A DNA stretch of 64,000 nucleotides from Actinomycetes bacterium (lineage in GTDB: Bacteria > Actinomycetota > Aquicultoria > Aquicultorales > Aquicultoraceae): assembly GCA_021794835.1 (NCBI GenBank), contig JAJYQA010000029.1:111090-175089 (forward strand). Direction: 5' to 3'. A program made the translations under genes and the position numbers. This document shows, piece after piece, positions 9,698-19,913 of this stretch; positions within the stretch are counted from its first letter, which is position 1, and each line of letters opens with the position of its first letter. A model generated the notes under the pieces. That model was not told the DNA's origin. It worked only from the letters and a program-made list of their open reading frames with translations, and made no database searches.

Positions 9698-10723
9698 CTA
9701 GTGCGAATGTATAGGTAAGTTATCATGCTCATGCGCCTCAAAGCGGTGGAATTCCTCACCAGATGCACCCATTGGGTCAATATGGACGGTCGCTTGCGAA
9801 AGGTAGCTAAGATGGTGCAATAGCTGGTGCTGTACCTCGACAGCAATATCATGGGCAGATTCGACCGTAAGGTTTGGATTAACGGCAACGTTAACTTCAG
9901 CACGAAGTCGGTGGCCCAACCAGCGTACTCGAATCTGCGTAACCTCTTTAACATCGTTAACATGTGTAATTGCATGTTGTATCTCGTTAACCACCCCGGG
10001 GTCAACGCCGTCTAATAATCGCGAAAATACCGCTTTAGCGGAATCCCAGACAATGCGCGCAATTGCAATAGTGATAAGTAATCCAATAATCGGGTCGGCG
10101 AATGGGTAGCCAAGCAGTATGCCAACAGCGCCAAACAATACCGCAAGACTGGTAAGCCCATCGATGCGTGCATGGTGTCCATCGGCAACTAAAGCAGCAC
10201 TTCCAATATCCTTGCCAACCCGGATGCGAAAGGTCGCCACAGTTTCATTGCCGATGAAGCCAATAATAGCCGCTATAGCAACCGCCCAGACATTGCTTAC
10301 TGCTTGCGGATGCAAAAGCCGGTTAACCGACTCAAATCCAGCAACGATTGCGCTGAAAAGAATAATAAGAACAATAGTTATACCCGCTAAGTCCTCAACT
10401 CTACCATATCCGTAGGTATATCGTTTATTAGGCTTTAATCTTGCCAACGCAAAGGCAATCCAGAGAGGGATAGCGGTTGCGGCATCACCAAAGTTATGGA
10501 TAGTATCCGCAAGAAGTGCAACGCTTCCGGAAACTACAACGACCGTGATTTGGATAATTGCAGTTAATAATAAGCCGATGAATGACCACTTGATTGCCCA
10601 AATACCACGCTCGGTTGTATAAATCGTTGGATCAATCGCACCGTGCGTATGACTATGGGCGACATGGTCGTGGTTGTCACTGTTCGAGTGGTCATGATGG
10701 TGGGTATGGCTGTTTCTTAACAT
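9698..10723 (-). CDS. Cation diffusion facilitator transporter (CzcD/ZitB-like)
   Basis: His-rich N-terminus; ADTIHNFGDAATAIPLWIAF; VADGHHARIDGLTSLAV. Confidence 0.9.
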   Translation of the reverse strand: MLRNSHTHHHDHSNSDNHDHVAHSHTHGAIDPTIYTTERGIWAIKWSFIGLLLTAIIQITVVVVSGSVALLADTIHNFGDAATAIPLWIAFALARLKPNKRYTYGYGRVEDLAGITIVLIILFSAIVAGFESVNRLLHPQAVSNVWAVAIAAIIGFIGNETVATFRIRVGKDIGSAALVADGHHARIDGLTSLAVLFGAVGILLGYPFADPIIGLLITIAIARIVWDSAKAVFSRLLDGVDPGVVNEIQHAITHVNDVKEVTQIRVRWLGHRLRAEVNVAVNPNLTVESAHDIAVEVQHQLLHHLSYLSQATVHIDPMGASGEEFHRFEAHEHDNLPIHSH

Positions 10724-10939
10724 TTAACCTCACTACTTACCAATACTTTTAAGGTGGTAACCTTGCCAGGTAGACTGCCAAGCAGTATTTGACGGTCCGA
10801 GCAGGGTTGATGGTCTAAAAATCGCTAAAAAATATTATAGTTTATTGGGGGACGTTTCTCAACTTTCGTGTGAGCTGCTGTAAAAGGTTAGCGGAGGGAG
10901 CTTTCCTAAAACTTCCGTTCTATAAAAGTTCCATAAAAG

Positions 10940-10966
10940 AAAAATGGCCCCGTAGGGCCATTTTTT
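10940..10966 (-). terminator. Rho-independent terminator
   Basis: AAAAATGGCCC-cgta-GGGCCATTTTTT. Confidence 0.75.
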
Positions 10967-10980
10967 GAGATTCATGGGTT

Positions 10981-11190
10981 TTATTTCTTACTCTTAGCAG
11001 TAGTCGTAGTTGCGGTACTCTTCGGCTTGCTTGATTTTTTCTGGGTTGATACCTTGGTGGTGGTTGTTGCTCCACTCTTGGCCACCTTGTTGCAACCGAT
11101 TGCACCAACTAAAACAACTAACAAAGTAACGATAATAATTGCTAGCTTGCCGATAAGGCGTAGAGATTTAGACGACGCTTGCAAGTTCAT
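10981..11190 (-). CDS. Small secreted/lipoprotein-like Lys/Thr-rich protein
   Basis: Signal segment followed by VGAIGC lipobox-like motif and low-complexity T/K/S tail. Confidence 0.45.
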   Translation of the reverse strand: MNLQASSKSLRLIGKLAIIIVTLLVVLVGAIGCNKVAKSGATTTTKVSTQKKSSKPKSTATTTTAKSKK

Positions 11191-11307
11191 TCAAACCTCC
11201 TTAATAGTTTTACTTTTTGCTAAAGATTAAAAATATATTTTAGAGCTTAGTTTTAAACAAAGTTCCTGTAACTTGTAAACAAAATGTAAAAATTGAAAGG
11301 GAGTTGG

Positions 11308-12747
11308 TTATACTGCATTAGCTGTGTTCTTTAGGGGAAGTTTGATGGTGAACTCGCAACCGCGCGGGCCTCGGTTATGTACGGTGATGTTGCCACCATG
11401 GTTTTCAATTAATAGTTTGCTAATTGCCAGGCCAAGCCCGGTACCGGCATATTCTTGTCTTGAAGAAGGGTTGCCGATATAAAAGCGATCGAAGATATTC
11501 GGCAGCTCGTCGGCTGGAATACCTGCACCTTCGTCGGCAAATTTCACCCAAAACTCGGTAGGTGTCCAACCGGATTGAACATACACTGTGCTATCCGGCG
11601 GCGAAAACTTTATAGCGTTGTCAATTATATTAATGAAAACCTCGGTTAGTCGCTGTGGGTCGGCCTGGATGGTTTTTTCGCTACTTGTGCCTGATAAGAT
11701 AAGCCCTACATTCTTTTCAGCGGCGATGGGCCTACATATCTCTACCACTTCGGAAAGCACGGTTCCCGGCACAACATCCGTCCAGTTAAATTGAAGGTGG
11801 CCGCTGCGGAGTCTAGCCAGTGTCAGGAGATCATCAACTATTTCGGCCAGACGTTCGGACTCAGCATAGATCCTAGCCAGATAGGTAGGATGCTTGGTTA
11901 AAGGGACTGTGCCGTCCAACATACCTTGTGCGAAACCTCGGATGGATGTTAGCGGGGTCCGCAGCTCATGCGAAACATTGGCCAGGAAATCTTGCCGGGT
12001 CCGTTCAAGCGCCTCAAGCTGGATTGCCATATAGTCCAGAGTTTGGGCAAGCCGACCGATCTCGTCGGTACGGCTAATGTTTATGCGCGCGCTAAAATCG
12101 CCCTGCCCCATCTTTAAAGCTGCCTGGTTCATTTTTGTAAAAGGAGATGTAAAGTAGCGCGAGATAAGATAAGTTGGGATTATTGATATAGCAAAGGCTC
12201 CCATAGCAGCAAACCACACCAAATGTATGAGGTTTCTAATCGGTCCGTGGATATCCTCAATAAGGGTAAAAGCTATAATCGTCAATTTTGGGATCGCTAT
12301 GGATGTTACAAGAAGATCCAATGAGGAGTTATCTGGATCATTTAGCATCATCGTAGTTTTACCGTTTTTTTTCGTTTCTTTGGCTAGGTGTTGGAGCATT
12401 TCGTCACTTGGGGCTCCAGCGATATCTGGGTCCGTTGCAAAAAGCAGCCTGTTATTTAAATCAAGTATGCAAAAGTGTGTCTTCTCCAAACGATCAATAA
12501 TCTGGATTTCTTGGTTATACCTGGCGATTGCCAACTGACCGCGTATATATCGCTCAGTCAGCTCTTTTACTTCTCTGACGGCTTTGTCTTGCTGGATTTC
12601 GTATTTATAAGTAAAGTAGTCTGAGAAGAGTCCGCTAAGAAATATACTTAAAGCCGCAGTGGTAAATAGAGCCGTTCCAAGTCCGAAGACAAGGATTTTA
12701 GAGAAGATGCTTCGCATTTTCTCCCCCCAGAACGAACTTATACCCAA
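11308..12747 (-). CDS. HAMP-domain sensor histidine kinase
   Basis: SHELRTPLTSIRGF H-box, NIIDNAIKFSP N-box, GTGLGLAISK G-box. Confidence 0.92.
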   Translation of the reverse strand: MGISSFWGEKMRSIFSKILVFGLGTALFTTAALSIFLSGLFSDYFTYKYEIQQDKAVREVKELTERYIRGQLAIARYNQEIQIIDRLEKTHFCILDLNNRLLFATDPDIAGAPSDEMLQHLAKETKKNGKTTMMLNDPDNSSLDLLVTSIAIPKLTIIAFTLIEDIHGPIRNLIHLVWFAAMGAFAISIIPTYLISRYFTSPFTKMNQAALKMGQGDFSARINISRTDEIGRLAQTLDYMAIQLEALERTRQDFLANVSHELRTPLTSIRGFAQGMLDGTVPLTKHPTYLARIYAESERLAEIVDDLLTLARLRSGHLQFNWTDVVPGTVLSEVVEICRPIAAEKNVGLILSGTSSEKTIQADPQRLTEVFINIIDNAIKFSPPDSTVYVQSGWTPTEFWVKFADEGAGIPADELPNIFDRFYIGNPSSRQEYAGTGLGLAISKLLIENHGGNITVHNRGPRGCEFTIKLPLKNTANAV

Positions 12748-13414
12748 CGCCCCAAATAGTTTTTATCTGGCATGTATCTGATATAAGCTCTAGTTTCTCC
12801 CGGAGACGGTTGATATGAACATCAACTGTGCGGGTATTACCTGGAAAATCAAATCCCCAGAGCTGTTGTAGCAAGAACTCACGGGTAAAAACCTGGTCGG
12901 GATGACTTGCCAAGAAATGCAAAAGTTCAATCTCTCGCGGTGTTAGATCGGCTACCTCACCCGCTATCTTGACTGCGTAGCTATTAATATTGATGGTTAG
13001 GTTGGGCAGTTCTATTTGCTGGGGTTTATCTTCGCTGCGCCGAAGAACAGCCTTGATACGTGCCGCTAGCTCCAGCGGGTCGAAGGGCTTGATGATGTAA
13101 TCATCAGCCCCTAGATTGAACCCCCGCAGTCTATCTTGAATTTCGCCTTTGGCGGTAAGTATAATTACCGGCAACGACGTGCGCTGCCTAACCCAACGGC
13201 AAATTTCCCAACCGTCTACCTGGGGAAGCATAAGGTCGAGTACAACCAGGTTAATGTCAGAGCTGCCGGATAGGACCTTAAGAGCCTCGGAACCATCCAG
13301 TGCCGTAACACATCGAAAGCCCTGGTTTTCTAGGTATAGTCGGATTAGATCTGATATATTGCGGTCGTCTTCAACAATTAAAACTGTAGTTAAGTTGCTT
13401 AACTGCATTAACAA
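12698..13414 (-). CDS. OmpR/PhoB-family response regulator
   Basis: Receiver LIVEDDRNI...LDLMLP...LTAKG and winged-helix C-terminus TRTVDVHINRLREKL; overlaps kinase gene. Confidence 0.92.
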   Translation of the reverse strand: MLMQLSNLTTVLIVEDDRNISDLIRLYLENQGFRCVTALDGSEALKVLSGSSDINLVVLDLMLPQVDGWEICRWVRQRTSLPVIILTAKGEIQDRLRGFNLGADDYIIKPFDPLELAARIKAVLRRSEDKPQQIELPNLTININSYAVKIAGEVADLTPREIELLHFLASHPDQVFTREFLLQQLWGFDFPGNTRTVDVHINRLREKLELISDTCQIKTIWGVGYKFVLGGENAKHLL

Positions 13415-13549
13415 CCTTCCTTACCTAAACTAGAGTATAGCATTGTTGTGCAGGTTTTAAGGTACGTTATGAAATATTTCATTTTTAGACCAGAAAAGTT
13501 TATTGACCAGATTTTAAAAATGCGGGTACATAAAAGTCAGATGGGGGTG

Positions 13550-13741
13550 ATGATGATGGCAGCAAGACCAGCCAATACTTTCTGGAACATACTGTATATA
13601 GTACTTGTTATTTTCGTCATTTTGGCTTTACTGCAACTTCTAGGCGTATTTGCCTTTACGTCCGCTGTAGCAAGCATAATCTATACCTTGGCGGTAATTT
13701 TCATTATAGTAGCGGTTCTACACTTGCTAGGGTTGTTCTAG
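13550..13741 (+). CDS. Small two-TM membrane protein
   Basis: Hydrophobic repeat-like peptide in ORF 13448..13741. Confidence 0.4.
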   Translation: MMMAARPANTFWNILYIVLVIFVILALLQLLGVFAFTSAVASIIYTLAVIFIIVAVLHLLGLF

Positions 13742-13768
13742 CATTACAATAGGGCCTATAGATAAGAT

Positions 13769-13804
13769 AACCACGGCAAGGGGGCCAGGCCCCTTGCCGT
13801 GGTT
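13769..13804. terminator. Strong terminator hairpin
   Basis: AACCACGGCAAGGGG-gccagg-CCCCTTGCCGTGGTT (15 bp stem). Confidence 0.7.
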
Positions 13805-14045
13805 AATAGCTAAATTGAGTCCTCTATCTCTTCTAACTTAAAGTTTTCTACCATAGCCGAGATCATATTATCGAATAATACATGCCGTGGAACTTTTGGG
13901 AAAAATATTTAATCCGATTGTTACTTTGTGGAAACACTGGTGAAACTTTTGTTGGATAAATTACTAGTAAGATACAAAACGACAGATACCTGCAAAGGCA
14001 ATGATGCTGGAGCAGGTATCCTTTGTCTGTAGTTAGGTAGTATAT

Positions 14046-15659
14046 ATGGTGGGCGGAATTAGCTTAGACAGAGTTTTAAAAATAAAAAGCCTTCAGAATT
14101 CAAAGATTCTGGCTGGCGGGGACCAGCTTGATCGCCTGGTGACCAGTGTGACAGTCGGAGAGGTTCCCGACATCGCAAATTGGCTTACCGGGGGCGAGCT
14201 GGTACTCTCAACCTTCTTTGCCGTATCTAGTGATCCAAAAGCAATCAGCTCGCTTGCAAAAAATATAATCAATGGTCCAGCGGCAGCGCTTGCCGTAAAG
14301 CCAGCGCGGTTTTTAGAGTCGTTACCGTCCGACGTGCTGGAGCTTGCCGAGAAGCTGGAATTCCCCATTATTGAGGTGCCGTCCGATGTCCGCTGGACGA
14401 CAATTATAGCCGATGTTTATGAGACAATGGCAATGGTAAATAATCAAATCGCAGGAGATATTGGAGGCGAGCTTCTTCGGGCGGCAATCGATGGTCGAGG
14501 ACTGAAATCAATTGTTCAAACCGCATCGAGAAGGCTGGATGCTCCAGTAATTATTTATGACTTTCTCGATGGGATTATCGCTGAAGCAACACCCACAGAA
14601 CCATTCCCACACGACATAGTACCGCTACTTAAGCATAAGGATGAATTGGACGATCGGGATAGCTACATTAACAGGCAACGACCGTCGCCTGTTAAGCACA
14701 TTAAGGTTGACGGCAACGACCTGTTTTTCGCTAATGTGTTGATCGGCTCTGAAGTTGTCGCGGTTGTAGCTACTGTTGTTCCAGACACTCTTGATGAGGT
14801 CTCAATAAATTTCTTAAAAAGAGCCGCTGAGGCGGCCGCAGTTGAAATAGCCAGGACGAGAGCGATTGAGAAAGCCGAGGTCAAGGTTTACGGAGATTTC
14901 TTAAACGATCTTATTGCAGGTCGCATACCTTTAGAGCAGGCAGGGTCGAGAGTTTCTAAACTGGGAGCTGATTTTTCGAAAGGATACAACGTTCTTTATT
15001 GTTCTTTCGAGCCGGAGGAAAAGCTAATGCGCTTTTACCGCGAGACCTCGCGTTATATACGGTTCGAGTCGCCAGGGTCTCTACTGATAGAGCACGAGGG
15101 AAGTCTGGTGATTTTGCTTGCACACACTAGCGAACTTGCCAAAATTGGACGGTCGCATTACGTAAGGGAAATATCCCGAAAGATTCTGGCTGTATCAGAA
15201 ATGCTGAACGCAAAAGTTGCTATAGGTATAGGCCGACTTAGGACAAACGTTATGGATATTTTAAAGGCGCTAGACGAAGCAAAGGTCGCGCTCGATTTTG
15301 GGCGAAGACTCGACGAGGCTAGCTCGATAACTGAATTTGATCAAGTCGGGATATACCGCCTTCTTCTTCCACTTACAAGAGAGGCCAGGGAAGATGGGCG
15401 CCTTTATTATGCAGACACAGTTGGCCTGCTTGCTGAATATGATAGACGACATGGCACCGATCTTGTGCCCACGCTTGAATCCTTCCGTAGAAATAACGAA
15501 AACGTTGCGCTGACCGCAGAGGAGCTATATACACACCGCCACACAGTACGCTATAGGCTGCAGAGGATAGCAGAGATTTCTGGCTGTGACCCGTTTGTTG
15601 GCGTCGAGCGGGAGAAGCTCTATATGGGCTTATATGTTAAATACCTGTTAAATCTATAA
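14046..15659 (+). CDS. PucR-family transcriptional regulator
   Basis: N-terminal PucR domain and C-terminal YTHRHTVRYRLQRIAEISG helix-turn-helix. Confidence 0.88.
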   Translation: MVGGISLDRVLKIKSLQNSKILAGGDQLDRLVTSVTVGEVPDIANWLTGGELVLSTFFAVSSDPKAISSLAKNIINGPAAALAVKPARFLESLPSDVLELAEKLEFPIIEVPSDVRWTTIIADVYETMAMVNNQIAGDIGGELLRAAIDGRGLKSIVQTASRRLDAPVIIYDFLDGIIAEATPTEPFPHDIVPLLKHKDELDDRDSYINRQRPSPVKHIKVDGNDLFFANVLIGSEVVAVVATVVPDTLDEVSINFLKRAAEAAAVEIARTRAIEKAEVKVYGDFLNDLIAGRIPLEQAGSRVSKLGADFSKGYNVLYCSFEPEEKLMRFYRETSRYIRFESPGSLLIEHEGSLVILLAHTSELAKIGRSHYVREISRKILAVSEMLNAKVAIGIGRLRTNVMDILKALDEAKVALDFGRRLDEASSITEFDQVGIYRLLLPLTREAREDGRLYYADTVGLLAEYDRRHGTDLVPTLESFRRNNENVALTAEELYTHRHTVRYRLQRIAEISGCDPFVGVEREKLYMGLYVKYLLNL

Positions 15660-15930
15660 ATCCCTTACCTTGACTATCGCCTATGAGACACAAATGTTTT
15701 GTACAAATGTACAAAAGTTGGCCACTGGATTTGTGCTCTGAGCCAAGGATTCTTTTAAACAATGGGCCTAATGTCTAGCTAAGGTCGTGAAGTAAAAAGA
15801 GGAGACATTCTCAAGCCTGAAGCCACTCTTGAAAAATCATCGTTCATGGACGAGATTATTGGAATAAGAACTGGCATAAAAGGCGACAACACCCTGGTTT
15901 AACGTCGAATTGTAAATTGCTTTCTGCCGA

Positions 15931-15968
15931 GGATCCCTAGCCTCCCTCCAGGATAGGGATCCTTTTTT
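15931..15968 (+). terminator. Rho-independent terminator
   Basis: GGATCCCTA-(14 nt)-TAGGGATCC followed by TTTTTT. Confidence 0.7.
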
Positions 15969-16026
15969 GTGCGCCTGGCATGGACGATGACTGTGCTTAT
16001 CTGAATTATTAGTGCATTTATTTAAT

Positions 16027-16159
16027 GCCGTACTTGTTCCCGTATGGTGGCATCTTGCTAACTATTGCAGCTGGGCTCTTGATCGGGGTCGTGGCAGCTC
16101 TCGTCCCGGCACGACACGCAGCGCGACTTAATATTGTCTCAGCATTGCAGTACGAATAA
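16027..16159 (+). pseudogene. C-terminal remnant of an FtsX/MacB-type ABC permease
   Basis: MPYLFPYGGILLTIAAGLLIGVVAALVPARHAARLNIVSALQYE-stop: typical permease C-terminus with no upstream body. Confidence 0.55.
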
Positions 16160-16278
16160 AGGGTTGTGATATACTCAACTCGGTAGTACCTGAAGTAGAA
16201 GAAAAGTAATATCTGTCTAAAAGCGGTAGATTATGAATACATCATTGCTAAATTATATTAAGCGATGGAGGATGAATT

Positions 16279-16701
16279 ATGACCGAGTCTGAAACCTATC
16301 TCGTTCAACCTATCGGAATTGTGCGGTCCACGCTTCGCTCCCGTGAGGATGCCCCGAAACAGGGCTCGGAAGGAGCGCCAGATGCTTGGCTGGAAATCTA
16401 TCCGGCTTTTAGGGAAGCACTTGAGGGGATCACTCCGAATTCCGAGGTGGTGGTTCTGACTTGGTTTCACCAAGCCCACCGCGAAGTATTGAAAGTTCAC
16501 CCACGCCGTGACCCTGAGAGGCCGCTCTCGGGGGTCTTTGCCACACGTTCCCCCGACCGGCCGAATCCCATTGGTTTACATAGAGCTACAGTGCTAGAAA
16601 TCGACAGGCCCCGTGGAGTTCGGGTACATCCTCTAGAAGCCATAGATGGGACACCGATAGTTGATATAAAGCCGATCTTGGCAGAGTCGAGAGATGCATA
16701 G
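16279..16701 (+). CDS. TrmO/YaeB-like (UPF0066) tRNA methyltransferase-family protein
   Basis: PIGIVRS..., FATRSPDRPNPIGLHRATVLEI motif. Confidence 0.85.
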   Translation: MTESETYLVQPIGIVRSTLRSREDAPKQGSEGAPDAWLEIYPAFREALEGITPNSEVVVLTWFHQAHREVLKVHPRRDPERPLSGVFATRSPDRPNPIGLHRATVLEIDRPRGVRVHPLEAIDGTPIVDIKPILAESRDA

Positions 16702-16828
16702 CGATCAAAAACAAATAGCGACCAAGGTATAGCATATTTTAGTTAAAATATGCTATACTGCGTACGCTCGTGCGTACCACGCTACGCACGATGGCCCAAA
16801 GATCTTTGATGATTTTCTTGCCTATCAC

Positions 16829-17635
16829 TTGTTTACGGAAGAAGAACGCTCATACTTGGGACACAATCTGGCGGAGGCTCTTAAGTTTTTTGATCCTGAG
16901 CGTGCTGCCTCAAATCCTAACCAGGAGACCGCCTTGGCGTGGGTAATACAAGACTGCAACGGCCCCACAACTCTCAGTCGTGCGCGGTATGCTGAAGACA
17001 GTCTTGAGGAAGCCATCAGGCAAGGAGTACAGCAGTATGTAATCCTAGGTGCCGGGATGGACACTTTTGCGTTTCGGCGCCCGGATATGCTAGAGCAGCT
17101 TCAGGTGTTTGAGGTAGACCATCCCGCAACACAAGCCTTTAAGCGCAGCCGCCTTACTGAGTTGGGCTGGGAACATCCAGCCGAGCTACACTTTGTTCCA
17201 GTAGATTTCACGAAGGAGAATCTGGTAGCAGCACTCAAACGTTCATCGTATGATCCACAGAAATTAAGTTTCTTTAGCTGGCTGGGCGTTACCATGTACT
17301 TGACTCGCAATGTGGTCTTCGCTACATTACAAGCCATCGCTGATATCGCCCCGGCAGGCAGCACGATCATTTTTGATTACTATGACACCGACGCTTTTAA
17401 TCCCGATAGATCATCTAAGCGGATGCAAAAAGAGCAGGAGATTGTACGGCTGGTAGGCGAGCCGATGAAAGAGGGAATTGACCCGTCTACGCTTGCCGCA
17501 GACCTCGAAGGTATAGGCTTACTTCTTTATGAGAACTTAAGCCCAGCTGACATCGAAGAACGATACTTTAAGGGACGTACGGATGGATACCATGCCTTCG
17601 AGCATGTGCACTTTGCATGGGCAGTAGTTGATTAG
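16829..17635 (+). CDS. Class I SAM-dependent methyltransferase (leucine carboxyl methyltransferase-like), N-terminus apparently shortened
   Basis: YVILGAGMDTFAFRRP, FEVDHPATQAFKR motifs; frame extends upstream to PKIFDDFLAYHL without a clear start. Confidence 0.75.
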   Translation: MFTEEERSYLGHNLAEALKFFDPERAASNPNQETALAWVIQDCNGPTTLSRARYAEDSLEEAIRQGVQQYVILGAGMDTFAFRRPDMLEQLQVFEVDHPATQAFKRSRLTELGWEHPAELHFVPVDFTKENLVAALKRSSYDPQKLSFFSWLGVTMYLTRNVVFATLQAIADIAPAGSTIIFDYYDTDAFNPDRSSKRMQKEQEIVRLVGEPMKEGIDPSTLAADLEGIGLLLYENLSPADIEERYFKGRTDGYHAFEHVHFAWAVVD

Positions 17636-17796
17636 CACTTAATGCAAGACACAACTTTTCCAAAACTCACATACAACGCTGAAGGACATAAAACTTTTTG
17701 GGTATCTTCAAGAAGTGATTGGGAGATGTAAGGTACCGGGCGATCGTATTAGCTTAAGGCAAAGAGCGTTCTGAATTCGTAGTAAGGGGAGGAAAA

Positions 17797-18453
17797 GTGG
17801 GTCTATTTGAAAAAGAGATCTCAATCCCAATAGATAGCACAATCCTCAAAGGAAACTTAGATATTCCTGAGGGTGCTCGGGCGATAGTTATATTTGCCCA
17901 TGGAAGCGGCAGCAGTCGGTTTAGCCCAAGAAATAGATATGTCGCTGAGGTTCTAATAAAAGCAGGTCTGGCCACCTTACTATTCGACCTTTTAACTGAA
18001 GATGAGGAACGAATCGATATGTTTACTGCAGAATATCGATTTAATATTGAACTTCTTGCCGATAGGCTTATCAAGGTGACTGATTGGATTACTAAAAACA
18101 ACGCTACCAAGGATTTAAGAGTGGGATATTTCGGGGCTAGCACAGGAGCAGCGGCAGCTCTGATTGCTGCTGCTCGACCTGAAGCTATCCGTACTGTTGT
18201 CTCAAGGGGTGGGCGACCTGATTTGGCAGAATCGGCCTTGCCTAAGGTTAATGTCCCGACGCTTTTGATTGTCGGAGGTTACGATGAGCCAGTTATTGAA
18301 CTTAATGAGGATGCCCTAAGAAAAATTCCTGACACTACTGAAAAAGAGTTAAAGATAGTGCCCGGCGCCACTCATTTATTTGAGGAGCCCGGGAAGCTGG
18401 AAGAAGTCTCCAATCTTGCAAAAGACTGGTTTATTAAACACCTTTTGGTTTGA
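17797..18453 (+). CDS. Dienelactone hydrolase-like alpha/beta hydrolase
   Basis: IFAHGSGSSRFSPRN, GYFGASTGAAAAL, LLIVGGYDEPV. Confidence 0.8.
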   Translation: MGLFEKEISIPIDSTILKGNLDIPEGARAIVIFAHGSGSSRFSPRNRYVAEVLIKAGLATLLFDLLTEDEERIDMFTAEYRFNIELLADRLIKVTDWITKNNATKDLRVGYFGASTGAAAALIAAARPEAIRTVVSRGGRPDLAESALPKVNVPTLLIVGGYDEPVIELNEDALRKIPDTTEKELKIVPGATHLFEEPGKLEEVSNLAKDWFIKHLLV

Positions 18454-18497
18454 AGTTCAAATAGTGCCGATCTGGCGAGCACTCCAATTTTTAAAAA

Positions 18498-18773
18498 TTG
18501 ATGAATTTTATGAAGATTTTACACGCCTGTAATATGGCTGTGGCTCAGGGAAGGCAAAAGCTTCTGGGTAGCGATTATCGGAGCGGTCGTCTTAGTCCTC
18601 TACGTTGTTATCCTTACCCTGCAACCTTTGGTCGTGTCTGGGCCGCCTATGGTGGCATCTTTATTGTTATGTCCATGCTTTGGGGTTGGCAAGTTGATAA
18701 GATTGCGCCTGATAAGTTTGATTTAATCGGCGGATTAATAGCACTTCTTGGCGTTTTGGTTATCATGTTTTAG
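18498..18773 (+). pseudogene. YnfA/UPF0060 family membrane protein, frameshifted
   Basis: C-terminal half [48 protein letters not shown] in one frame; N-terminal half [31 protein letters not shown] in another. Confidence 0.75.
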
Positions 18774-18920
18774 CCAAGAGCTTGATCTCGCGGAGTAGTC
18801 TTAAAAGCTCTTTTAAGACTTTCTTTTAAGACTTTCTCGATTTTTTATACAAATTCTGATATTATTATCACGCAGTTTTGGACGTACTTTGCAAATACTT
18901 CTAAATTTGAAGGGGGAGGC

Positions 18921-19913
18921 ATGATGCGTTATCGACCCGGCCAGACCATCGACCACTACGAAATCGTAGAGGGGCTTGGCGAAGGCGCGTACGCCGAGAC
19001 CTATAAAGCCCGCGACATACGGACTGGCCGCATCGTTATGGTCAAATCCCCAGAGCCGCTTATGTTTGCAGACCCACACGTGTACCAGCGGTTTCGCCGC
19101 GAAAGCGAGATCGCGAAGCGCCTTGACCACCCCGGCGTGCAGCGTAGCCTTGACCAGCATGACCACCAGGGTGAGCCCTATCTTGTGCTCGAGTATATTG
19201 AGGGAGAGATGCTCCGCCGTCGTATGCAAGCATTCGAGGGCGGCGCCCCGATCGACCTCGCGCTTGATTGGGGGCGTCAGCTCGCTCGGGCTCTCGCATA
19301 CCTCCACTCACAGGCCATCGTCCACCGTGACCTAAAGCCCGAGAACGTTCTTATCAGCCGCGATGGAACGCTAAAGATCGTTGATTTTGGCACGGCGCTG
19401 ATGACTGGCGCGCGCCGTCTTACATGGCGCCACCTCTCTGAGAGCGTCGGGACGCCTGATTATATGAGCCCCGAGCAGATTCAGGGAGGGCGCGGTGACT
19501 CACGCAGCGACATATACGCCTGGGGCGTGATGCTCTACGAGTTCCTCACCGGTCGGGTGCCATTTGAGGGTGATAACTGGCTTGCGGTAATGGCAGGGCA
19601 CCTTAGGCGGACGCCACGGCGTATCCGCGAGTTGCGGCCCGAAGTATCCCCCGCGTTAGAGGCGGTAGTCTTGAAGGCAATGCGGAGATACCCTGAGCAC
19701 CGCTACCAATCGGCCGAGGAGCTCCTTGCAGACATTGACCATCTAGACGTGCTTGATCCCACGACGTTTGATCTTACACCTGAGAAACCGATGGGTGGGA
19801 TGGCGACCGCGCAGACCCGCTGGCAGCTGTGGGGCTACGCCGCGTTGATCGCGCTTGGCTTTCTTGCTGTTGTCGCCCTAATCATCGTGATATCGGCGGT
19901 GGTGCAGCGATGA
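18921..19913 (+). CDS. Hanks-type Ser/Thr protein kinase with C-terminal TM segment
   Basis: IVHRDLKPENVLI, KIVDFGTAL, GTPDYMSPEQ; C-terminal TM helix. Confidence 0.93.
   Translation: MMRYRPGQTIDHYEIVEGLGEGAYAETYKARDIRTGRIVMVKSPEPLMFADPHVYQRFRRESEIAKRLDHPGVQRSLDQHDHQGEPYLVLEYIEGEMLRRRMQAFEGGAPIDLALDWGRQLARALAYLHSQAIVHRDLKPENVLISRDGTLKIVDFGTALMTGARRLTWRHLSESVGTPDYMSPEQIQGGRGDSRSDIYAWGVMLYEFLTGRVPFEGDNWLAVMAGHLRRTPRRIRELRPEVSPALEAVVLKAMRRYPEHRYQSAEELLADIDHLDVLDPTTFDLTPEKPMGGMATAQTRWQLWGYAALIALGFLAVVALIIVISAVVQR

Noticed and set aside
15661-15930. Short ORF or peptide remnant (MDEIIGIRTGIKGDNTLV) between PucR and the terminator
   Set aside because: Too short and without recognisable homology to support a gene call.
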